From Mesorhizobium amorphae CCNWGS0123 (lineage in GTDB: Bacteria > Pseudomonadota > Alphaproteobacteria > Rhizobiales > Rhizobiaceae): a DNA stretch of 64,000 nt. Under the pieces are notes generated by a model. That model was not told the origin of the DNA and did no database searches. It saw nothing but the letters and a program-made list of their open reading frames with translations. The first letter of the stretch is position 1. Every line of letters starts with the position of its first letter. This document shows, one piece after another, positions 30,401-38,256 of the stretch. The stretch spans positions 3,532,001 to 3,596,000 of the forward strand of contig NZ_CP015318.1 of the NCBI RefSeq assembly GCF_001686985.1, given 5' to 3'. The position numbers were made by a program, and so were the translations under genes.

Positions 30401-33047
30401 CTTCGCCGTGCGCCGCGACCTGATGGACGAGGCCACCTACAAGACCTTGCTCGCGGTTGCCCGTGTCGTGCTGCACACGCGCAACGGCACCATCTTCGAC
30501 CAGATCGAGCGCGCCGAGGCGGCGGCGCTGCAGGCACGTGATGCCCTGCAGCCGGCGCCGGGCGCGGCGGGCCCTCGCGAGTCATCGCTGCCGGCACCGG
30601 CCTTCATGGCGCGCCCCTCGGCGGAAAGCAGCGCCGACGGCAGCGGCTTGAACCTCTGGAACGGTTTTGGCGGCTTCGACGGCGACGGCCGTCATTACGT
30701 CACCCGTTTGACCGGCCACCGCACGACGCCGCAGCCCTGGATCAACGTCATCTCCAACGCGTCGTTCGGCTTCCATGTCTCTGCCGAGGGCGCGGCCTTC
30801 ACCTGGAGCCGCAACAGCCGCGACTACCAGCTGACGCCATGGTCGAACGATCCGGTCTCGAACCGGCCGAGCGAGGGCATCTACATTTACGACCACGCCA
30901 GCGGCAAGGCATTCTCGCCGACGGCCGCCGTGCTGCGCGATCCCGCCATGACCTACGAAACATGGCACGGGCAGGGTTTTTCGACGTTCCGCTCGAAGCG
31001 CGGGCTGCTGTCGATGGACCTGACGCATGTGGTGGACCCGGACGATCCGGTGAAGATCACCCGGCTGCGCATCCAGAATTCCGGCTCGGTGTCGGCGCGG
31101 CTGCGCATCTATGCCTACGCCGAATGGGTGCTTGGCAGCCATCGCTCTCGCACGGCGGCGACCATCGTGCCCGCGCGGGACGTGGCCACAGGCGCACTGC
31201 TGGCGAAGAATCCCTATGGGCTGGATTTCAGCGAGCGGGTGGCCTTCCTGGCCGCCGGCGGCCCGGTGCATTCGGTGACGGCGGACCGCGGCGAGTTCAT
31301 CGGCAGGCACGGCAGCAGCGAGTATCCGCAGGCGGTGCTGGCGGGTGCCAACCTGTCCGACCGTGTCGAGGCCGGTGATGATCCCTGTGCCGCGATCGCC
31401 AGCGACGTGGACATCCCCGCCGGCGGCGACGTGACGCTTTTCTGGCTGCTCGGCGACGCGGCCTCTGTCGAAGAGGCGAGCGCGCTGGTGCAGACCCATC
31501 GCGGCAAGGATTTCGACCAGCGTCTGGCCGACAATGAGCGCGTCTGGCGCGGCTTCCTCGATACCATCCAGGTCGAAACGCCCGACAAGGCGCTCGACGC
31601 CATGGTCAACCACTGGCTGCCCTACCAGAGCCTCGCCTGCCGCATCCGTGCCCGCTCCGCCTTCTACCAGGCGAGCGGCGCCTTCGGCTTCCGCGACCAG
31701 CTGCAGGACACGATGGCGCTCTTGGCTCATGACCCGAAACTGGCGCGCGACCAGATCCTCAACGCGGCGCGCCGGCAGTTCCCCGAGGGCGACGTGCAGC
31801 ACTGGTGGCTGCCGCGCACCGATGCCGGCGTGCGCACCATGATCTCGGACGACGTGGTCTGGCTCGCCCACGCCACCAGCCGCTACATCGACGTGACCGG
31901 CGATGCCGGCATCCTGAAGGAGCAATTGCCGTTCATCGACGGGCAGGAGCTCGGCGAAGGCGAGCACGATGCCTTCTTCACGCCGGAGATTTCCAAGACG
32001 CATGCCTCGCTCTACGACCATTGCGCGCGGGCGCTCGATCTCGCCATCAAGCGCAGCAGCCCGGCCGGCCTGCCCCTGATCCTCGGCGGCGACTGGAACG
32101 ACGGCATGAACCGCGTCGGCGAAGGCGGCAAGGGTGAGAGCGTCTGGCTGGGCTGGTTCCTCTTGAAGACGCTGGGCGACTTCGCCCCCGTTGCCAAGAC
32201 GCAGGGCGACACCAAGCGGGCGCAAGCCTGGACAAAGCACGCCGATGCGCTGAAGCGGGCGCTGGAAAGCACCGCTTGGGACGGCCAATGGTATCGCCGC
32301 GGCAGCTTCGACGACGGCAGCCCGCTCGGCTCGCACAATTCGCAAGAGTGCAAGATCGACTCCATCGCTCAGTCGTGGAGCGTGCTGTCGGGTGAGGGCG
32401 ATCCGGCGCGCTCGACCACCGCCATGCAGCAGGCGACAAAGATGCTCGTCGACGACGAACTCAAGATCGTCAAGCTGTTCACGCCGCCCTTCTCCAGGAC
32501 CGACAAGAACCCGGGCTACATCAAGAGCTATCCGCCCGGCGTACGCGAGAACGGCGGCCAGTACACCCACGCGGCGACATGGTTCGTCATCGCGCTGGCC
32601 GAGATGGGCCGCACCGACGACGCCTATCGATGCTTCTCGATGCTGAACCCGGTCAACCATTCCGCCGACGAGGCGGCCGCCGAGCATTATCGGGTCGAGC
32701 CCTATGTCGTGGCGGCCGACATCTATGCCGGGGAAGGCAAGGGCGGTCGTGGCGGCTGGACCTGGTACACCGGGTCGGCCGGTTGGCTTTACCGGGCCGC
32801 GGTCGAAGGCATTCTGGGTATCGAGCGGCGCGGCAAGCAGATCACGTTCCGGCCGAAACTCCCCGGCCATTGGGACGGCTATGCGGCGACGCTCAAGATG
32901 CTGGGGGCCGAGGTCAAGGTTCGCGTCATCCGCGACAAAAAGGCCAAATCCATTTCGCTCGAGGTCAATGGAACCAAGACAAAATCCTCGTCCTTTGAGC
33001 CGAAAGCCGGCGACAAGGTCGAGGTGGTTGTCAGGATACCTGCGTGA
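24489..33047 (+). CDS. ndvB: Cyclic beta-1,2-glucan synthase
   Basis: Very large inner-membrane enzyme (2852 aa from ATG 24489) that initiates, elongates, trims and cyclises beta-1,2-glucan from UDP-glucose. Hydrophobic helices lie near residues 415-480, 815-860 and 935-980. The GT84 region has MTLDADTRT (D627/D629) and RWARGDWQ near 776, matching DxD and QxxRW-type motifs. The C-terminal half is a GH94 phosphorylase-like module with GGDWNDGMN near 2535 that controls chain length. A GTG at 24447 with AGGGAC upstream is an alternative start. Length is normal for NdvB/ChvB. Confidence 0.97.
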   Translation: MNIQTNPAKIEKTSAAFPAITEEPIRSNFLPEDRLRALGSGLAEGEVGDLFGLTPFEFQARIRDSAKRILEVYRSTNAAQAKGETITPAAQWLLDNNYLVEETIFQVKRDLPRRFYRQLPTLKLADGTSVPRALAVAWTYVAHSDSSVSATMFKSIVEGFQSVEPLKIGELWALPSLLRFVLIENLRRIAVRVNRTRQMRQIANEVADRVLATDDNADRQAILSHYVTHAQDTTFATQLLYRLRDGSQNAGRALEWLEGELEKTGSDAEEIIISEHHTLSSGNVTTGNIIRGLRLINDVDWTVWFEGVSRIDTLLRERTDFAALDFFSRDQYRTAIEQLARRSELSEYRVAEKAIELAGHAAGDNAAESAAHTDVGFFLVGPLRLELEKAIGYRPTVAVTVKRTFASTGWLGVVVPVFALTVLLLALAGNALAHLGLSVPSIVLMLALFAVPASEGALAFFNTVVSLFLKPTRLVGYDYKHGGVPAEARTLVVVPSLIGSRDDVEENIRNIEVHHLANTADEIRFALLSDWPDSKTEIDAADIEILQYARDEIARLNARYPSEGAPRFYVLHRRRLYNAAQACWMGWERKRGKLHELNLLLRGDSDTTFLPLDVPLPENVVHVMTLDADTRTTRDAVATLAGKLSHPLNRPHFDAAKRRVTAGYTILQPRITASLTSGDDASFFQRIFSANRGLDPYVFAVSDVYQDVFGDGSFTGKGLYHVDAFEAALKGRIEENTILSHDLLEGALARSALVTDVELVEDYPTRYSVDASRHHRWARGDWQLLSFIFNPRSGVPALSRWKMVDNLRRSLTPIFWVMAAIAGWTLLPFTQAAQWQALLILSLFMAPTFDIVNGILPKSGDQTPRGHFSALARDTVFGTALVALKILLMAHNAWMMGDAIVRTVYRLFVSRQNLLEWRTASQAHKSGGSDLGAYYGMMYGAVIIGVVGLAIPVLADSTGAFVAFFFAIFWIGSPAVACWISRSAETEDRLRISAADIHTLRTVARRTWHYFETFVTAEHHNLPPDNFQESPAPVVAPRTSPTNIGVYLLSVVSARDFGWISLSDAITRIDATMSTIESMPRDRGHLYNWYDTTTLKPLYPLYISAVDSGNLAGHLVAVAAACAEWAEAPSVHLQGDFEGILDTVTILDESLEELPDDRRQLRPLRQRLADRLDGMRRAVMTIKAQPEMASIRTINLAVLAGEIRKLAVAIHTEAASPKSDVIADWAARLEATCEAHVHDSHNDENAVETLRARLLALRERTRRYAFEMDFSFLMRQERKLLSIGYRVEEHQLDESCYDLLASEARLTSLFAIAKGDLPTEHWFRLGRPIVEIGFQGSLMSWSGSMFEYLMPPLVMKEPQGSILNQTSKLIIKRQIQYARSKNVPWGISEAAYNARDRELTYQYTNFGVPGLGLKRGLGQNTVIAPYATILAAQFTPRESVQNLARLKAIGALGRHGFYDAVDFTPQRVPEGADHAVVLNYMAHHSGMSIAAVADAIFEGRLRDRFHSDPVIESAELLLQERAPRDIPTATVRTEADERSKDETETESPDTRIILDPARALRSTNVMSNGRYSVMVTATGSGYSRFGELAVTRWQPDPTEDRLGSYVFLRDAGTGDWWSATSEPRRAENERVQTLFSDDKASFIKSVGSLRSEVECIVISEGNGEGRRVTLYNDGAVDRHIEVTSFAELVLGNEASDYAHPAFSKMFVETEIAANKGAIFATRRKREKNEPDLTMAHFVTDPSGPARDAEAETDRRAFIGRGRTIVDAAAFDSGAKLGGHSGFTLDPVAALRRQVRVPANKKISLTFWTVVGANRAELDEAIARLDHPESFARQAMLAWTRSQVQTRHLGLSLTDAANVQKLARYLVYPDPFLRLPAESIASGLGKQSSLWPTSISGDFPIFLVRIGDVADLEIVAQALRFQEYMRARGMMIDFVVVNEQASSYVQDLQRAVETLCENARLRGKELGPRQHIFAVRRDLMDEATYKTLLAVARVVLHTRNGTIFDQIERAEAAALQARDALQPAPGAAGPRESSLPAPAFMARPSAESSADGSGLNLWNGFGGFDGDGRHYVTRLTGHRTTPQPWINVISNASFGFHVSAEGAAFTWSRNSRDYQLTPWSNDPVSNRPSEGIYIYDHASGKAFSPTAAVLRDPAMTYETWHGQGFSTFRSKRGLLSMDLTHVVDPDDPVKITRLRIQNSGSVSARLRIYAYAEWVLGSHRSRTAATIVPARDVATGALLAKNPYGLDFSERVAFLAAGGPVHSVTADRGEFIGRHGSSEYPQAVLAGANLSDRVEAGDDPCAAIASDVDIPAGGDVTLFWLLGDAASVEEASALVQTHRGKDFDQRLADNERVWRGFLDTIQVETPDKALDAMVNHWLPYQSLACRIRARSAFYQASGAFGFRDQLQDTMALLAHDPKLARDQILNAARRQFPEGDVQHWWLPRTDAGVRTMISDDVVWLAHATSRYIDVTGDAGILKEQLPFIDGQELGEGEHDAFFTPEISKTHASLYDHCARALDLAIKRSSPAGLPLILGGDWNDGMNRVGEGGKGESVWLGWFLLKTLGDFAPVAKTQGDTKRAQAWTKHADALKRALESTAWDGQWYRRGSFDDGSPLGSHNSQECKIDSIAQSWSVLSGEGDPARSTTAMQQATKMLVDDELKIVKLFTPPFSRTDKNPGYIKSYPPGVRENGGQYTHAATWFVIALAEMGRTDDAYRCFSMLNPVNHSADEAAAEHYRVEPYVVAADIYAGEGKGGRGGWTWYTGSAGWLYRAAVEGILGIERRGKQITFRPKLPGHWDGYAATLKMLGAEVKVRVIRDKKAKSISLEVNGTKTKSSSFEPKAGDKVEVVVRIPA

Positions 33048-33128
33048 AATCAAAGGCTTGAAGTGCTATCTGCACGTTTTTCGGGGTGTGCAGTACTCTG
33101 CAGTCTTTATTTGCTCATGATCTTGGCG

Positions 33129-33148
33129 AATGGGCGGTTCGGCCCATT
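33129..33148 (+). terminator. Hairpin 1 after ndvB
   Basis: AATGGGC and GCCCATT pair perfectly over 7 bp around the 6-nt loop GGTTCG. It stands 82 nt past ndvB and 36 nt before a second hairpin. No T-run follows. Confidence 0.4.
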
Positions 33149-33184
33149 AGCCCCAGCTACGCAAGCTTCCGGTGATTAAAAATG

Positions 33185-33206
33185 TGGCAGCGCTTCGGCG
33201 CTGCCA
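33185..33206 (+). terminator. Hairpin 2 after ndvB with TTCG tetraloop
   Basis: TGGCAGCGC and GCGCTGCCA form a perfect 9-bp stem closed by the ultrastable TTCG tetraloop, followed by TGATTTTG. It is a good candidate for ending ndvB transcription. Confidence 0.6.
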
Positions 33207-33334
33207 TGATTTTGCCGCAAGGCTGACATTTCACCTTTTATCTCAAACCGTTAGGTGATCACGACAGATTTCGCAGCGTCGTCATCTTTTGTTCGCGAAT
33301 TGGGAACGGAAGAGGTAGACGGGCATTGTTTTGC

Positions 33335-33356
33335 GACACGTTAACCGGTACGTGTC
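33335..33356. promoter_or_regulatory. 22-bp palindrome upstream of ndvA
   Basis: GACACGT at 33335-33341 and ACGTGTC at 33350-33356 are perfect inverted 7-mers around TAACCGGT. The element ends 46 bp before the ndvA start. It looks like a dimeric regulator site; I cannot name the regulator. Confidence 0.4.
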
Positions 33357-33402
33357 AAGAAATGGTGCGGTGCACAATAAAACTTTTGGCGGAGTAGCTG
33401 AA

Positions 33403-35172
33403 GTGTCCCTTCTGCAAATCTACTGGAGAGCGCTGGGTTATCTCGCGGCCGACAGAAAGCGCGTCGCGCTGATCTGCGGCGCGAACGTCGCGCTTGCCAT
33501 TATCGCCATCCTCGAGCCGATCATGTTCGGACGGGTGATCGATGCCATCTCCGAGCATGGCTCGGTGTTCTCGACGCTGGGATTGTGGGCCGGCCTCGGT
33601 GCCTTCAACATCGTCGCCTTCGTGCTGGTGGCGCGCGGCGCCGACCGTTTCGCTCACAAGCGGCGCAGCGAAGTCCTGTGCCAGTCGTTCGAGCGCGTGA
33701 TCACGATGCCGCTCGCCTGGCATCACCAGCGCGGCACCTCCAATTCGCTCCACACGCTGCTGCGCGCGGTGGAGACCCTGTTCAGCCTGTGGCTCGAATT
33801 CATGCGCCAGCATCTGTCGACGGCTGTCGCCCTTGCGCTGCTGATCCCGACCGCGCTCAGCATGGACGTTCGCATGTCGATGGTGTTGCTTGCGCTCGGC
33901 GCCCTCTATGTCGGCATCGGCCGGCTGGTGATGCGCCGCACCAAGGCAGGCCAGGCAGCGGTCGAGCAGCACTACCACACCGTGTTCGCGCATGTGACCG
34001 ACTCCGTCAGCAACGTCGCCGTGCTGCAGAGCTACAACCGCATCGGCCATGAGACCGAGGCGCTGAAGCGTTACGTCAAGAACCTGCTCGATGCGCAGAA
34101 TCCGGTGCTCGACTGGTGGGCGATCGCCAACGCGCTGCATCGCCTGTCGTCGACCATCTCGATGATGATTGTGCTTTTGATCGGCGCCTATCTGGTCACC
34201 CATGGCCAGCTGCGCATCGGTGACGTCATCGCCTTTACCGGATTCGCCACGCTGCTGATCGCCCGTCTCGACCAGATGTCGGCCTTCGCCAACCAGATCT
34301 CCGAGGCCCGCGCCAAGCTCGAGGACTTCTACCGCCTCGAGGACTCGGCCGCCGAAACCGCTGAGCCCGACGGTCTGCGCGACCTCGTCAACGTCACCGG
34401 TCACGTCCGTTTCGAACATGTCGGCTTTGAGTTCGCCAATTCCGGCCAGGGTGTCGACGACGTGTCGTTCGAAGTCCAGGCAGGCCAGACGGTCGCCATC
34501 GTCGGCCCGACGGGCGCCGGCAAGACAACGCTCATCAACCTGCTGCAGCGTGTCTTCACGCCGTCCAGCGGCCGCATCCTGATCGACGGCATCGATACCC
34601 GCTCGGTGACCCGCAAGTCGCTGCGCCATTCGATCGCCACCGTGTTCCAGGATGCCGGCCTGCTCAACCGCTCGATCGAGGACAACATCCGCGTCGGCCG
34701 CGCCGAGGCGACCTATGACGAGGTCCACGCTGCCGCCAATGCCGCCGCCGCGCAGGACTTCATCCTGTCGAAGAGCGCCGGCTACGACACGGTGGTCGGC
34801 GAGCGCGGCGGCCAGCTTTCGGGCGGCGAGCGCCAGCGCATCGCCATCGCCCGCGCCGTGCTCAAGGATGCACCGATCCTGGTCCTCGACGAGGCGACCA
34901 GCGCGCTCGACGTCGAGACCGAGGACCGCGTCAAGGAAGCGATCGACGAGTTGCGCCGCGATCGCACCACCTTCATCATCGCCCACCGCCTGACCACGGT
35001 TCGCGACGCCGACCTGGTCGTGTTCATGGACAAGGGCAGGGTGGTCGAGTTCGGTGGCTTTGCCGAACTGTCGCTGCGCAACGGCCGCTTCGCCAGCCTG
35101 CTGCGCGCCGGCGGCCTGCTTAACGATGAAGAGGTCCGTCGCCTCAGCCGGACTGTGAACGAAGCGGCTTGA
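33403..35172 (+). CDS. ndvA: Cyclic beta-1,2-glucan ABC exporter
   Basis: A 589-aa half-transporter that moves NdvB product to the periplasm. An N-terminal six-helix membrane domain (about residues 20-310) is fused to an ATPase with Walker A GPTGAGKTT (368-376), signature LSGGERQR (from 472) and Walker B ILVLDEATSALD (D496). GTG 33403 is preceded by GGAG; the 24-residue upstream extension crosses the palindrome and is not family-like. Its position directly after ndvB supports the substrate. Confidence 0.96.
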   Translation: MSLLQIYWRALGYLAADRKRVALICGANVALAIIAILEPIMFGRVIDAISEHGSVFSTLGLWAGLGAFNIVAFVLVARGADRFAHKRRSEVLCQSFERVITMPLAWHHQRGTSNSLHTLLRAVETLFSLWLEFMRQHLSTAVALALLIPTALSMDVRMSMVLLALGALYVGIGRLVMRRTKAGQAAVEQHYHTVFAHVTDSVSNVAVLQSYNRIGHETEALKRYVKNLLDAQNPVLDWWAIANALHRLSSTISMMIVLLIGAYLVTHGQLRIGDVIAFTGFATLLIARLDQMSAFANQISEARAKLEDFYRLEDSAAETAEPDGLRDLVNVTGHVRFEHVGFEFANSGQGVDDVSFEVQAGQTVAIVGPTGAGKTTLINLLQRVFTPSSGRILIDGIDTRSVTRKSLRHSIATVFQDAGLLNRSIEDNIRVGRAEATYDEVHAAANAAAAQDFILSKSAGYDTVVGERGGQLSGGERQRIAIARAVLKDAPILVLDEATSALDVETEDRVKEAIDELRRDRTTFIIAHRLTTVRDADLVVFMDKGRVVEFGGFAELSLRNGRFASLLRAGGLLNDEEVRRLSRTVNEAA

Positions 35173-35183
35173 GCGGAACGGCT

Positions 35184-35209
35184 TTCCTTCTCCCACAGGG
35201 GAGAAGGAA
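35184..35209 (+). terminator. Hairpin after ndvA
   Basis: TTCCTTCTCCC and GGGAGAAGGAA pair perfectly over 11 bp around ACAG, 11 nt past the ndvA stop. The TTCTCCC core matches the intergenic element near 10,455, so it may be a reduced copy of the same repeat acting as terminator. Confidence 0.55.
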
Positions 35210-35277
35210 GAGCCTGCCTCGCCTGCGACACCACCACTCGATTGCCCCAAACACGCCGCGGGTCTATGTAAGGCCGC

Positions 35278-36030
35278 ATGAGCGACACCACCTCACGCCT
35301 CACCGGCTGGATGGATATTGCCAACCCGACGCGCTTCGTCGGGCTGGCCGACAGGCTCGTGCCGTGGCTGGCTTCGGTCGCCGCCATCCTGCTCGCTGCC
35401 GGTCTCTATATGAGCTTCGCGGCACCCGAGGACTTCCAGCAGGGCATCACCGTGCGCATCATGTACATTCACGTGCCTTTCGCCTGGCTCGCCATGATGT
35501 GCTACACGCTGATGGCGATCTCGGCGTTGGGCACGCTGGTCTGGCGCCATCCGCTGGCCGACGTGGCGCTGAAATCGGCGGCTCCGATCGGCGCCGTCTT
35601 TACGGCACTTGCCCTGATCACCGGTTCGATCTGGGGCAAGCCGATGTGGGGCACCTGGTGGGTGTGGGACGCGCGACTGACCTCGGTCTTCGTGCTGTTC
35701 CTGATGTATCTCGGTATCATCGCGCTGACCCGGGCGCTCGATGACGCAAGCCGCGCCGCCTGGGCCGCGGCCATCATCACGCTGGTCGGCTTCATCAACA
35801 TCCCGATCATCAAATTCTCGGTCGACTGGTGGAACACGTTGCATCAGCCGGCATCGGTGTTCCGCATGGGCGGCTCGGCTATCGATCCCTCGATGTTGCG
35901 GCCGCTGCTGGTGATGGCGCTCGGCTTCACCGTGCTGTTCTTCGCCCTGCATCTGATGGCGATGCGCACGGAAATCCGCCGGCGCCGCGTGATTTCGATG
36001 CGGCGTGTGGCGGCGCGCCAGGCTAACTGA
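35278..36030 (+). CDS. ccmC: Heme exporter protein CcmC
   Basis: A 250-aa six-helix membrane protein of system I cytochrome c maturation that presents heme to CcmE on the periplasmic side. The WWD domain WGKPMWGTWWVWDARLTS spans residues 119-136, flanked by the expected heme histidines H65 (MYIHVPFAW) and H189 (WWNTLHQPA). Oddly, ccmA, ccmB, ccmD and ccmG are not adjacent: ndvA lies upstream and a convergent gene ends 28 bp downstream. Confidence 0.94.
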   Translation: MSDTTSRLTGWMDIANPTRFVGLADRLVPWLASVAAILLAAGLYMSFAAPEDFQQGITVRIMYIHVPFAWLAMMCYTLMAISALGTLVWRHPLADVALKSAAPIGAVFTALALITGSIWGKPMWGTWWVWDARLTSVFVLFLMYLGIIALTRALDDASRAAWAAAIITLVGFINIPIIKFSVDWWNTLHQPASVFRMGGSAIDPSMLRPLLVMALGFTVLFFALHLMAMRTEIRRRRVISMRRVAARQAN

Positions 36031-36057
36031 CCTCAGTCGAAGATCAGCTACCGCTTC

Positions 36058-37116
36058 TCATCCCATCCGGCCGCGCGCAGCCACCGGCAGCGTTTCCAGC
36101 ACCTTGTCGCCGTCGACCAGATGCACCTGGTCGAACAGATTGGTGACGACGCAGCAATGGTCGGGCACGACGCGCACGCGCTCGCCGATGCGCAACTTCG
36201 CATCGCCTGAAAGCGTGACATTGCCGTGCTCTTCGCTGAGGCCCGTGACCCTGGCGCCCGGGATGCCCAGCAACTCGCCGAAATCGGCCAGCCCCAGCGT
36301 GTCGCTGGACAGCGCCTTGCTGCCGGCATCGAGGATGGCCCGCGCCGGCGTCGGGTGGCTGACCACCGTCGACAGCACCGTCAGCGCACAATCGTCAAGG
36401 CCGCCGACGCCTTTGGCAACCTGGTAGCGGTCGAGATAGATGTAGGTGCCGGGCCGATACTCGGTGACGACGCTGTCCTCGCCCGAGCGCCACATATCCG
36501 GCGTGCCGCCGCTGGAGATGCGTTGGCATTCGAGGCCCGCTGCCGCCAGCGCTTGTTTGGCATCCACAAGCCACGCCTCGGCCTGCGCCGCGCGGCCGGC
36601 CGCCGGATAGGTCATCAGCCCGCCGAAGCGAAGACCCTTGGCCTTGTCGATCTCGCGCGCCAGCGCAACTGCCTCGTCGGGGCTCTGCACACCGCAGCGG
36701 CCCATGCCGGTGTCGCATTCGACCAGCACCGGCAGCGGATGGCCGGCATCGGTGAAAGTGTCGGCGAGCCCTTCCAGCGTTTCCCTGCTGTCCGTTGTCA
36801 CCGACAACGTCACGCGGCCGTGCAGCGCCTTGAGGCGCTCCAGCTTGGCGCGCCCGAGAATGTTGTAGGGCAGAAAAATATCGGCGAGGCCGGCATCGGC
36901 CATCACCTCGGCCTCGCCGATCTTCTGGCAGGTGATGCCGACCGCGCCGGCCGCAACCTGCTTCTTCGCCCAGTAGGGCAGCTTGTGGGTCTTGATATGC
37001 GGCCTGAGCTTCAGTCCATGGCGGTCGCCATGCGCCTGCGCCCGCTTGATGTTGGCTTCGGCGCGGGCGGCATCGATCAGGATCGCCGGCGTATCGAGGT
37101 CGTCTATGCTGCGCAT
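36058..37116 (-). CDS. D-threonine aldolase / D-serine dehydratase-like PLP enzyme
   Basis: A 352-aa fold-III PLP enzyme. The alanine-racemase-like barrel carries the PLP lysine in RPHIKTHK (K42), ISSGGTPDMW binds phosphate, and a C-terminal domain has VPDHCCVVTNL, where His and Cys typically bind metal in D-threonine aldolase and D-serine dehydratase. Substrate choice between D-threonine, 3-hydroxyaspartate and D-serine cannot be read from sequence alone. AAGGTGA precedes the ATG. Confidence 0.87.
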   Translation of the reverse strand: MRSIDDLDTPAILIDAARAEANIKRAQAHGDRHGLKLRPHIKTHKLPYWAKKQVAAGAVGITCQKIGEAEVMADAGLADIFLPYNILGRAKLERLKALHGRVTLSVTTDSRETLEGLADTFTDAGHPLPVLVECDTGMGRCGVQSPDEAVALAREIDKAKGLRFGGLMTYPAAGRAAQAEAWLVDAKQALAAAGLECQRISSGGTPDMWRSGEDSVVTEYRPGTYIYLDRYQVAKGVGGLDDCALTVLSTVVSHPTPARAILDAGSKALSSDTLGLADFGELLGIPGARVTGLSEEHGNVTLSGDAKLRIGERVRVVPDHCCVVTNLFDQVHLVDGDKVLETLPVAARGRMG

Positions 37117-37255
37117 GGATTGTCACCTTGAGATTTGCCTGGACTTATGGCCCCGATCGGTCCGGATGTCATGAGGCCAGCATAGAGTTTGCGTCGACAC
37201 CGGATCGGTGTTCGGCTATGCGCTGTAGGCGCCGCCTGAAGAAGGGATCACGACC

Positions 37256-37942
37256 ATGAAACGCTCCACCATCAACGACATCATCCGCGACGCCGACGCC
37301 TTCATCCGCTCGTTCGGCTATATCATGCCGCCCTTCGCCTACTGGAGCCCGGAAGAGATGAAGGCGCGCAAGGCTGATTCTGCGGCTATTTTCACCTCGC
37401 GCCTCGGTTGGGACATCACCGACTACGGCCAGGAGAAGTTCGACGAACTCGGCCTGTTCCTGTTCACCGTGCGTAACGGCGTCTACGCGGACATGAAAAA
37501 GGGCATGGGCATGCTCTATGCCGAGAAGATCATGATCTCGCGCAAGGACCAGCTGTCGCCGATGCATCGCCACAACATCAAGGCCGAGGACATCATCAAC
37601 CGCGGCGGTGGCAAGCTGGTGCTGGAACTGTTCATGCACGATCGCGACGGCGGCATCGATCCGAAGGCCGAAGTGTCGGTGCCTGTCGACGGAACCATCC
37701 ACAGATTGCCGGCCGGCGGGCTGCTGAAGCTCGATCCGGGCCAGAGCGTTACACTAATGCCGGGCGTCTGGCACGCCTTCTGGGCCGAAGGCAAGGACGT
37801 GCTGATCGGCGAGGTCTCGACCGTCAACGACGACCTCACCGACAACGTCTTCCGCGAGCCGATCGGCCGTTTTTCCAACATCGACGAGGATGTCGCGCCG
37901 CTGCATCTGCTGGTGTCGGATTACGAGAAGTGGGTGGGGTAG
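37256..37942 (+). CDS. D-lyxose/D-mannose isomerase family cupin
   Basis: A 228-aa cupin resembling D-lyxose isomerase (PF07385). Metal-site residues appear in SPMHRHNIKAED (H104, H106, E111) and in MPGVWHAFWAEG. The family interconverts D-lyxose and D-xylulose or D-mannose and D-fructose. It is divergent from the PLP enzyme gene, with no sugar transporter or kinase nearby. GAAGGGATC precedes the ATG. Confidence 0.85.
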   Translation: MKRSTINDIIRDADAFIRSFGYIMPPFAYWSPEEMKARKADSAAIFTSRLGWDITDYGQEKFDELGLFLFTVRNGVYADMKKGMGMLYAEKIMISRKDQLSPMHRHNIKAEDIINRGGGKLVLELFMHDRDGGIDPKAEVSVPVDGTIHRLPAGGLLKLDPGQSVTLMPGVWHAFWAEGKDVLIGEVSTVNDDLTDNVFREPIGRFSNIDEDVAPLHLLVSDYEKWVG

Positions 37943-37957
37943 CGGCCTGGCTGCCTT

Positions 37958-38232
37958 CTATTTTGATCGACCGAGGAGCGCGCGCAGTCTGCGCACTTCG
38001 GCGACCAGGCGAGGCACGTCCTGACGCGCGGCAGCCATGAAATCCTGATCGGCAACAGTCCCGTCGGTCATTTCGATGTCTTCGCCTCGATCCGCTCCTT
38101 CGCCGGTTTGGATGAAATTCGATCCGCCGAGAAAATCCCGGCCTCGACCCATGATTTCCATGGGCCTGGCTGGGCCGCAGCTGCCCGGGCCTCCATCTCC
38201 TGGAGTTCGAGTTCGGATGGAGATGTGATCAT
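37958..38232 (-). pseudogene. Frameshifted small conserved hypothetical gene
   Basis: Two frames together encode one small protein. From ATG 38232 (GAGG upstream) frame A reads MITSPSELELQEMEAR to PGPWKSWVE; frame B continues GRDFLGGSNFIQTGEG to a conserved end with ADQDFMAAARQDVPRL and VAEVRRLRALLG. The break is at about 38141-38144, where one missing G in GAGGCC explains the shift. Restored, it would be about 91 aa. Frame A alone ends after about 54 codons, and frame B could restart at 38161 giving 67 aa. I recognise the pattern as a common uncharacterised small protein; its function is unknown. Confidence 0.75.
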
Positions 38233-38256
38233 GGCGGCCTCGTTGGTTCGTGGACG

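Larger units (their letters stand above)
33048..33402. other. ndvB-ndvA intergenic region with structured elements
   Basis: This 355-bp gap holds no gene I can support. It carries two tandem hairpins and a 22-bp palindrome, listed separately. The first in-frame start of the ndvA ORF (33331) lies just before the palindrome, so the palindrome probably belongs to the promoter or leader. Confidence 0.6.

Noticed and set aside
33355-35250. 631-codon minus-strand ORF opposite ndvA
   Set aside because: The sense strand encodes an ABC exporter with all motifs; the antisense product has no recognisable domain.
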